This document shows, one piece after another, positions 56,396-64,000 of a stretch of DNA of 64,000 bases. The stretch is from Papaver somniferum (Eukaryota > Streptophyta > Magnoliopsida > Ranunculales > Papaveraceae). The notes beneath the pieces are model-generated. The model was not told the origin of the DNA. It made no database searches and saw nothing but the letters and a program-made list of their open reading frames with translations. Position 1 is the first letter of the stretch. Each line of letters begins with the position of its first letter. Location: the NCBI RefSeq assembly GCF_003573695.1, contig NC_039367.1, positions 28,048,442 through 28,112,441 of the forward strand, written 5' to 3'. The translations under genes were made by a program, and so were the position numbers.

Positions 56396-58190
56396 CCAAA
56401 TGCATTGCAATGGAAGAGAAAATCAAAGGGTTGATAGAAGAAGGAATTGTTATGTCTGAAAGGGAGACGACTGCAAGGGAATGAATTCATCACTTGGAGG
56501 AGGTAGTTAAAAAATAGAAACTAACGAAAGAGGGAGGTTTCTAGAGTCGGGAGCTTATAGAATCAAATGCCAAGGTTTTGTCTGCAGAGCTGGAACGGAA
56601 GGGGCAGGAATTGGAGAACCTAAGGGTAGTAAATGGTAGTCTTGATCGTGAGCGCGAAGACTACAGGACTAGATGCATTGGAATGGAATAGCAAATTAAG
56701 GGGTTAACAGAAGAAGGAATTGTGATGTCTCAAAGGGAGAAGAGTGCAAGGGAAAGAATCTCTCACTTGGAGGAGAGGTTTGCGGAGTTGGAGATGCTGC
56801 TTTTGGAAATGCAAGGAGAAAATGAAGTTTCTTGGAAATGCAGAGTCTATGCAGCTGATGAGCCGCACTTGACTAGAACTGAAACAAGTCCAAATTTTAC
56901 TTTTACACCCAGTTGCAAACCTTCTTCTTCACTGCAAGTAAATTATGAAAGTGTGCACTTCTTAGGAGGTATAATTGATATCCATTTTATTTAGTGCTTG
57001 ATTTGTTTGTCTTTTGTTAGTATGGCTTTCGCGGAATGTCCATTGTTTCTCTTTGTGTTCATGTGAGTGCATGCATACCAAGGTTAGATGTTTTACATTG
57101 CTTTGACTATCATGGCATTCATAATAGTCATACAGGGCATACCCTGCTGTAATGTGGTAGCATACAAACCTTGACACTTGATTTTATAAGCTCCCAATTC
57201 TTTTGCCAATTCAATAACATGATTCAACGAGACGGTTTGTTACTTGGAGGAGGTAATTAAGAAGATGGAAACTAACAAACGTCAAGGTTTGCCTGTAGAA
57301 CTCGAACGCTTTGTCTGCATTTTCCTTTATATAATAGCAGTTAGAGTCTGCTGCGATTTCTATATTTTCATGAATTGCGCAAGGTTGCCCAGTAGGTTCA
57401 TATTTGATTGATATTTGCACTAGGCTAATGAGTTTAAGAAACATTGTTTAAGCATGCTTCTTGAGTAGTTTGAAAACAAAGAATTTCGACTTTTAAAGAC
57501 AGTTTCAATTTGTAAGAAGTAAATAAGAATTTCTTTCTTTGTCTAAAGCTCTTAATTTTCAAGCAAAATGAAGATTTATGGTTTTGAATATGAGTTTGAC
57601 TTGTTTAGGAAAAGATCTAAACATGGTTAATTTTTACCAGAGTTGTTGTTTTTATGTTTGGTAGAATAGAGTTCTGTAATGACTTATGTTCTATATTCAA
57701 TAATTTAGCTTTCACGGGTTTGGAAAGGCTACCCTATGGAGAGCAAACCTGATGTACACTTCACTTTGTACTTGAGATGAATTTGGTACAGACCCTTGTA
57801 GCCATAAATCCCTTTTGACGTATAAATTGTGAACTTAAGGTATTGAGGTTTACTGTACAATTGTAACCCCAACTCAAGGTCTATACAAGTAGTACAACAT
57901 CAAATTAGAGAAATCAAACCACTCTCATAGCTCAATCGTTTTCAAATTTGATCCTCAAGGCTAGTTAGACTGGTGGGAAAGAGTGTAGCTAGTGCTTCAG
58001 TAACACTACTCTTAGGCCTTGTTTTGCATGTACACGTTTTTCTTAGCATACTTTTAACGAATATAATGAGTTGCACCAGAAGTACATTGATTTCCTCCCT
58101 GTTTATCATCAAAATGCAGAATGAAGTTTAATTTGTTGTTCAGCCCGAAATAATTAATCTTAGTCCACTGGTAGTATTTTTATGTTGCAG

Positions 58191-58450
58191 AAAAAGCATC
58201 ATATATCCATAGATACAAGATTCCAGTGGTAATCACAGTTATCTACTGGTACTTTAATAAGACACAAATTATGCTGAAAAGAAATCCAGTGAATCTTAAT
58301 GCTGCTATGCCATGCAATGAGCATTCCAGCAGAGAGACAAATCCTAGGTACAAAGGACCATTGAGCTTATGGCATACATTTCAAATAGAAGATGCAGTCA
58401 AAGTGAAAGAAACAATGTATATAGTGGTTAATATAGTGCTTCTTGAGTAG
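58191..58450 (+). other. Possible alternative terminal exon in relic C
   Basis: Acceptor TTATGTTGCAG|AAAAAGC at 58190/58191 joins in phase 1 to the 56968 donor. It gives an open 86-codon reading (KASYIHRYKIPVVITVIYWY, then LNAAMPCNEHSSRETNPRYK) to a TAG at 58450. A short hydrophobic segment (IPVVITVIYWYF) might form part of a membrane anchor, but it is too short alone. I could not find this exon in the corresponding intron of relic B. Confidence 0.35.
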
Positions 58451-58534
58451 TTTGAGCATTCATTCGACTTAGGAAAAGCAATTCAGTATATACATATATT
58501 TAGATAAAATTTTCTGATATTTTGAACATAGATT

Positions 58535-58861
58535 TTGTATGGTCATGTATTTGATTCAGGCATGGGAGCTGGAAACCCTGGCAAGTATTATATCATACCG
58601 TCTGAGAAACTGATGAGCATGGCACCTGAATGGAGAGTTGTGGAACATGAAGATGGTATTGAGATAATTACTAACAGGGCTGCTTTTAAGGGTAATCCTA
58701 TGTTTATCAGATTCTTCTCCAACAATCACGCTATTGGCGCCGATGATGAATACAAGGATGACGACTTCAGTTACATAGTGAATACTGATCTTCTGAATGA
58801 TAAGCAATTGAAGGCTGAGACTAAAGACGAAGTTACAACAATTTACTATCCTAAAATCTAA
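58535..58861 (+). CDS. Unidentified ORF within the relic C intron
   Basis: A 108-codon frame; ATG options at 58535 and 58562 (MGAGNPGKYYIIPSEKLMSM, then WRVVEHEDGIEIITNRAAFK and DDEYKDDDFSYIVNTDLLND). Composition is balanced and protein-like, not low-complexity. An intron acceptor is possible before either start (TTTTGAACATAG at 58531, TTTGATTCAG at 58559), so it may be an exon of a larger gene carried into this intron. Not recognised; absent from relic B's intron as far as I can see. Confidence 0.45.
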   Translation: MYGHVFDSGMGAGNPGKYYIIPSEKLMSMAPEWRVVEHEDGIEIITNRAAFKGNPMFIRFFSNNHAIGADDEYKDDDFSYIVNTDLLNDKQLKAETKDEVTTIYYPKI

Positions 58862-59094
58862 GGTGATGAAAATAAGAGGAAGAATGTTGTCAATTTACAT
58901 TTTCCATTTCAGTTTCTAATCCTAATTTTTGGTTTTTATGTTATTGTACACACCAACCACATCATCAGATATTTTACATTGTCGATTTTCTTGCAGAATC
59001 TCATGCCAACAATCAAAGGGAGAATGCTTGGCCACTCCAAGTAGGTTTTGAGACGGAAGGGACACCAACTAGTTTCCATGAACCATGCATATAA

Positions 59095-59227
59095 GTATGA
59101 TTCATGTATAATTCTTACGTCTTGGAAGTTGTAATATTATTGTACAAGAGGACTGAAATTAGAGGAAGTAGATACTGATTTAATTGGTTTATAGTTAATA
59201 CTCTTTTAGAGGACATTTTGGTGTCCT
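59095..59227. other. Short 3' flank of relic C
   Basis: AT-rich, no features seen. Confidence 0.4.
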
Positions 59228-59520
59228 AAAAAGATGAAAGCCTATCTAGCCACTTGAGCATATTCTTGTTAATTGTCCCTTTGCAAGGAGTGTGTGGTTT
59301 GCATCTTCTTAAAACTCATTCCCGCCAGGATACAGTATACTTCCTGTGAACGAGTGGATAGACAATTGGCACAATACTCTTACAGGCTGGTGCTCAGACA
59401 AAGGGACTTGGAGGGCTTTCTGTGCTTCAATGGAGTAGCACATATGGAAGGCAAGGTGTGACAAGATTTTTGAAGAGAGGTCAACAAGACCCAATAGTGA
59501 TGCTATAGCCCTCACATGAC
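59228..59520 (+). mobile_element. LINE relic: zf-RVT and C-terminal region
   Basis: Plus-strand frames read LEHILVNCPFARSVWF (about 59252), then NEWIDNWHNTLTGWCSDKGT and WRAFCASME*HIWKARCDKI (59350-59470). This is the end of the zf-RVT domain and what follows it in plant LINEs. One stop and one frame change. Confidence 0.75.
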
Positions 59521-59958
59521 GAATATTTTCAGGATAATCCATCCTATTACGCCTACTACTAGCATATGTAGTAGATGCTCAATTTGAGTTTGGCAACTCC
59601 GAAAAAACTCTTAAGGAAAATCGCGAACGCATAAGAAAACAATATAAAATATCTTCCCTTCTCTAAAATATAGAGAAATCTCTTTCCCATAGATTTTATA
59701 AAAGTAGTGTATTTCTTTATATAATGGAAAATAATACAACTTAAAAAGATGGATTCCCTGATGTGTGACTAAAAAGCTTATATAGTCTCTTAAAACAACT
59801 AAAAAGTGGAAACTACACGGTGTGAGACTAATAAGTTTTTCATTCACAAAAGAAAACAATAAATTATATTTTTTATTAAAACTTTAAAAATCATATTTTA
59901 TTAATCGTTTTCCAACAAGTGGAACACCAACCAAACCCCCTAGCCATAACAATGTGGC
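59521..59958. other. No gene recognised
   Basis: AT-rich stretch of about 440 bp between the LINE relic and the foldback MITE. No frames or repeats of note. Confidence 0.35.
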
Positions 59959-60546
59959 TAACACTAACCCCTACGGGCTACATATCTAGCAGTTAGATTG
60001 GTCATCCACGTCAGCTAGGGCAACCTCCTAAGTCCTATGGTATTGTTAATCTAGCAGCGAAACATTGAATAAAACAGCTTTGAACGCTGAACCGAACAGC
60101 GCCACATAATTTTATTTTTCAAACAACTAATAATTACCATTTGTCTCTCCATCTTTTCCTCTCTCTCCCCCTATTTTTCTTCTCTCTCACAATCTTTTCC
60201 TCTCTCTCCATCTTTTCCTCTCTCTCCCTCTTTTTCTTCCCTCTCTCAATCTTTTCCTCTCTCCACGTTCCTCTATATTTTCTTTCCATCTTTCCATCTT
60301 TCTCTCCATCACGTTCTCTCTCTCCATGAGAAAAAAAGTATATAGTGTTGAGTCATTCAGCGTTAATATCACTTTTTGAGTGATGAATGATCCAGCGTTT
60401 CAATCTCGCTGCTAATTGAACTGCGAGCAAATGCAAACAGAGAGAAGTAGACAAATTAGTGTCAACTTCTTTCTCACAATTTTTTCTTGATTTGCAACAC
60501 TCTTTGGCCAATCTAACAGCTCAATCTAGCCCATAGGGGTTAGCCT
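59959..60546. mobile_element. Foldback/MITE-like element with long inverted arms
   Basis: The left end (CTAACCCCTACGGGCTA at about 59965, GCAGTTAGATTGG) recurs inverted at the right end (CCAATCTAACAGCTC ... TAGCCCATAGGGGTTAG, 60509-60544). Subterminal parts also pair (CTAGCAGCGAAACATTG near 60051 against the inverse of CAATCTCGCTGCTAATT near 60401). The centre is a CT-rich microsatellite. No transposase and no clear target duplication. The last 27 bp of its right arm are the start of repeat B in both B copies. Confidence 0.6.
60139..60332 (+). repeat. Polypyrimidine (CT-rich) microsatellite
   Basis: About 190 bp of TCTCTCTCCATCTTTTCC-type units, nearly purine-free. It encodes only a Ser/Phe/Leu low-complexity frame, which I do not consider a gene. 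Confidence 0.9.
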
Positions 60547-62097
60547 AAGGAAGTAAAGGATTGAATTGCCCTCATGCATGGGGCTGTCAAAATGAATATT
60601 GCTTTTCTCAGGGATATACCTATTAACATCTATATTATTGTCTTGCGAGATCATTTGGGTATATGCAGGCAAGTGATTCGGAGAACGACCATTTGGGTGT
60701 ATGCAGGAAAGTGATTCGGAGAACAACGAAAACTCAAACAAGTGACAGTGGGAAGCTTGGAATTGGGGAGTTCGTGTGGAAGTTACCAACATCCAAATTG
60801 AAACCAGCTGCACCAATCTCTACAAGATGATAAATGGGGAACAAAGCAACATCTCTTGGAAAGCTACAACGAGATGGGAAGCGAGTAAACAATCAATTAT
60901 AAAAGAAAATATCAGTGATAAAACTTTTCTTTTAAGTGTTGTAACTAAAGGATTCAACCAAGCAGCTATTGATTTGGGGAAGATACCCAAAGCAACAACA
61001 ACCTGCGAACTCTGCGGAACTCCCCCTGTTTTTATTTTCAAAACTCCGAATAAGGATAAGATGCAACTTAGTGATTGCAACCTATCCCAAACAATGTGTA
61101 ACTTTCTTAACTTTTTTATTCTATCTTTTTATTATCAAAAAACAAATGTTGAAATCAAACAACAATACACGGTAACAAAACCAAACTGGAGAAGAAATAA
61201 ATAAATAAAAATAAAAACGAAAACACTTGGTAGAGAGAACACCAAATAATTTTCCAATAAAAAGGGTACACGACTTGTGCTTTTATCAATAATAATAATA
61301 ATAATAGTAATCCTTGAGTAATTAGATTTCAAATTTGGATGACAACGCTAGGTTGATGTGAGCGATATTAGCATCTGCATTAAACTAACTGTGAAGTTGC
61401 AGCAAACGTACTGTGTTTTGACCAAAAGAATAAATTTACAGCTAGCTACGATGTTTGGCTCTGTTACTCATGGACCTGGCTTAATACTCTAGAATCCGAT
61501 TCGTCGTACATATTAACGTAGATATTTCATCTTTTGGGTTCTTTCTTCCCACTAACCTAAATTTACTTTGTTAATCTGTTTCACAAATATATAAAAAATT
61601 ACAAATAACTTATAGTGACTCGTCGTATCTCGCATGACATCACATCACAGTGAAAAACAATTTTCACTTTGTTTTATTTTTTCTAATTAATCATTATGTA
61701 TTTGCTTACTTGATTAGAAGGAATTCACATATGGTGTTATGGACATAGAGGCACATTACAAAGGTACTTACGATACTATACTCTACCATTTTTCTGTTGT
61801 CTTATGTATGGAACGTATCATTTTTTTTAATCGACTTCTCCAACTTTATTCCAGAAACAGAGAGTGCCAACTAATGTTATTGATTTTCTTCTTGTCCCGA
61901 AAACTACCCAATTCAGTAAGGTTTGCTTCACTATCTCACTCTATAATGTGGCTTGGCATATTTAATTTGTTATGTTATATGGCCGTGAAATGCTATACCC
62001 GTCGAACCTTTATATAACTAAATTTAAAGGTAAATATGTGAGGTATATTATTTGTATTTAGTCGTTCTCCTCTATTCCGGCTCTTTTCTTGCCAGAA
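60520..62097 (+). repeat. Repeat B, copy 2 (1578 bp)
   Basis: Matches 40648-42204. It differs by substitutions, a 10-bp insertion (ATGCAACTTA, about 61061) and a longer AAT run (about 61290-61308). Here it is preceded by the rest of the foldback element and followed directly by a LINE 3' tail, so this locus looks like the fuller context from which copy 1 was derived. Confidence 0.9.
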
Positions 62098-62245
62098 GAT
62101 TAGGTTTTGTATGTTTACATATGAAATCTTTGTTTTAAGTTGGTGCTTGATCTTTGATGTACCCGATCTCTTTGTAATGTAACTTTGAATTTAATCAAAG
62201 AGATCTTGTTTATAAAAAAAATAAAAAAAATAAAAATTAAGGTAA
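62098..62245 (+). mobile_element. LINE 3' tail with poly(A)
   Basis: GTTGGTGCTTGATCTTTGATGTACCC ... TTTAATCAAAGAGATCTTG, then an A-rich tail interrupted by T (about 62213-62238). This is the usual look of a plant LINE 3' UTR end. Confidence 0.5.
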
Positions 62246-62680
62246 ATTTTCAGAAGACAATTATTTGTGATTCCAGCAGTGTAAGTATTATATACGCATC
62301 TAGTGTTGATGTTTATGCTTCTTAGTGAAGCAATCTAAGCCATTTTAACCAGCCTCCCTCACACACCTTCTAATACCATGCCTTTATAAAATCTCTGGCA
62401 GGTAGATTTCTCATAAGTAAAATCTAGGGTAGCATGGAGATATTCTGACAAGCTAGTGTATGTAATTAATGAAATATCCGGTGAATAAGGTCGAACTGTT
62501 CATTTTCATCATGATATCCTTGGATCTTGTGGCTGTGGGAACATATCCCATTGTTTATAATCAATGATTTTTTTTGGTCATATCCTAGTCTTATAAACAA
62601 TTCTCTGTGCGAAAGGTTTCAAAATTTACATCCATCCTGGATATAATTGTGCAGAGCTTTAAAGGAAAAGACAGTTATGA
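62246..62680. other. No gene recognised
   Basis: AT-rich, no frame or repeat identified. Confidence 0.35.
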
Positions 62681-64000
62681 AAAAGCGGGGGTCTAACAAC
62701 ACCACCTAATATTTCGCTTAGCAATTTGTATGGACTAACTCCAAAATACTTTGATAGAGAATCAACTAGTTAGTCATACTCAATCTAGATTAAAGTATCT
62801 CAAGAAGTTAATATCTCTCACTTGTTTTGATTTACTCAAGCTAAAACGATAGTGACTCTTTAATCAAACACAAGAGATAACTTGGATGGTTCCAAAGACC
62901 AATATCCAAGGATCAATCAATATCAATCAACAACCAAAGGTTGGATTTCCAATTTATGAACTTAACGCACAACCTGTATTATTTCTATTATATAAAAATA
63001 TAATGCTGAAAAGAAATAATACATACACCAGAAGTTTTATAGATAACAAGGAAACCGCAAATGCAAAATAAACCCGGGACCTTGTCCAGATTGAATACAC
63101 ACTGTATTAAGCCGTTATAGACACTAGCCTACTACAAGATAATTTCGGACTGGACTATAGTTGAACCCTAATCAGTCTCCCACCGATCCAAGGTACAGTT
63201 TTACTCCTACGCCTCTATCCCAGCAGGACACTGCGTACTTGATTCCCTTAGCTGATCTCACCCCACAACTAAGAGTTGCTACAACCCAATATCTGTCTCA
63301 CATAGAAAAGTTTATCGAAGGATAAATCTGTCTCCCACAGAAAAACCATAGGTTTTGTTCCGTCTTTTGATATGAAATCAAGGTGAACAGGAACCAATTG
63401 ATAATCCGGTCTTATATTCCCGAAGAACAACCTAGATTAATCAACACCTCTCTACAAGCCTTCCTGACTACACATGTGGTTTGTGGAGGAATCATAAACA
63501 GTGAGACGAAGATGTTTGTGATTTCTTTATCTTGCCTATAGGAGAACTCTCACGATCTCAAGCCAATCAAAGATTGTACTAGTACGATAGAAGATGCAAG
63601 ATCAGATCACACAACTACGATATAAGTAGTATCGGTCTGGCTTAACAATCCCAATGAAGTCTTTAAGTCGTTACCCTGGTTTTAGAGAAGAAAACCAAAG
63701 GTTAAAGGAGAATCGACTCTAGCGAACGCACTAGTATCACACATATGTGTGGGGATTAGTTTTGCTCAAATCTAGATGTGTCCTTTATATAGCCTTCAAA
63801 TCAGGGTTTTTCCTTAGTTACAAAGCAATCAATATTCATCGTTAGATGAAAACCTGATTTAGATTCAAGCTAATATTTCTCAACCGTTAGATCGAAAACT
63901 TAGCTTGTCACACACACTTGGGTATACGTTTTACCGGGTTCGTGAAAACCTTGACAAATGTGTATGTGTATGTTGGTTCAACATAGTTCCCAAAAGGTCA
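62681..64000 (-). other. Possible LTR-like promoter sequence, incomplete
   Basis: This non-coding stretch has a minus-strand TATA-like box (TATATAAA at about 63784-63792, in GGCTATATAAAGG) and moderate GC islands of the sort found in Copia LTRs (CTCCCACCGATCCAAGGTAC, TCTGTCTCCCACAGAAAAAC). The window ends before any inner boundary, and no second copy is present to prove an LTR. Confidence 0.3.

Larger units (their letters stand above)
56396..59094 (+). pseudogene. Coiled-coil protein gene relic C (5' part lost)
   Basis: Begins abruptly after the Copia edge with KCIAMEEKIKGLIEEGIVMS. Coiled-coil text follows, paralogous to relics A and B (LSAELERKGQELENLRVVNG, REKSARERISHLEERFAELE), with at least three stops or frame changes. 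The exon ends at 56968 (TAGGAG|GTATAA); the last exon is at 58997-59094 (phase 1, ESHANNQRENAWPLQ..). An extra exon at 58191-58450 has a good acceptor and the same phase (see separate entry). Without a start codon or promoter it should not be expressed. Confidence 0.7.

Noticed and set aside
60141..60329. A Ser/Leu/Phe-rich frame that could look like a membrane peptide
   Set aside because: It is the translation of a CT microsatellite.
1..64000. tRNA, rRNA, CRISPR arrays, riboswitches or bacterial-type operons
   Set aside because: I looked for cloverleaf-like boxes, regularly spaced repeats and gene clusters and saw none; the window is plant nuclear DNA.

Overview
The window looks like repeat-dense nuclear DNA of a flowering plant, most likely a eudicot. 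The evidence is short GT-AG introns, TATAAATA promoters, a Stowaway MITE, an hAT MITE with an 8-bp target duplication, plant-type Ty3/Gypsy (Tat-like and Athila-like) and Ty1/Copia elements, L1-type LINE fragments, and remnants of B3-domain and F-box-associated genes. I cannot name the species. There is no bacterial-style operon, CRISPR array, or rRNA or tRNA gene that I can see.

Layout. 1-1963: 5' end of a Tat-like Gypsy element on the minus strand, cut by the window edge. 1964-3537: coiled-coil gene relic A (minus). 4165-5870: two LINE relics (minus). 7072-7789: hAT MITE. 8092-8590: B3-domain pseudogene behind an intact-looking TATA box. 9178-24846: a multi-exon minus-strand host gene whose first coding exon is split by a 13.4-kb Tat-like Gypsy element (10547-23971, TSD CTTAG). 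That element carries gag, protease, RT, two RNase H domains, integrase and, in its 3' part, an intron-containing ORF on the opposite strand (18581-22304). 25100-27313: F-box-associated pseudogene, LINE tail and Stowaway MITE. 27.9-34.3 kb: minus-strand Athila-like remnant with an integrase. 34284-43 kb: plus-strand Athila-like element keeping LTR, gag and protease but lacking RT and integrase, ending in an A-B-A' repeat arrangement. 43055-45682: MULE-like element filled with purine-poor sequence. 46277-47263: small tandem zinc-ribbon gene broken by a 26-bp duplication. 47.9-51.4 and 52.8-59.1 kb: two copies of a segmental duplication carrying coiled-coil relics B and C, with a LINE between them and a truncated Copia inserted in C. 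59.2-62.2 kb: LINE tail, foldback MITE, second copy of repeat B and a poly(A)-ended LINE tail. 62.7-64 kb: probable LTR-like promoter sequence, not proven.

How it fits together. Most of the window is nested transposable elements at different stages of decay. The most informative items are the split host exon, the antisense spliced gene inside the Gypsy element, the tandem zinc-ribbon gene whose exon phases agree only when the 26-bp duplication is removed, the three-member coiled-coil family, and the A-B-A' repeat whose outer copies match almost exactly. Lineage names rest on domain order and motifs read by eye; no database search was possible.
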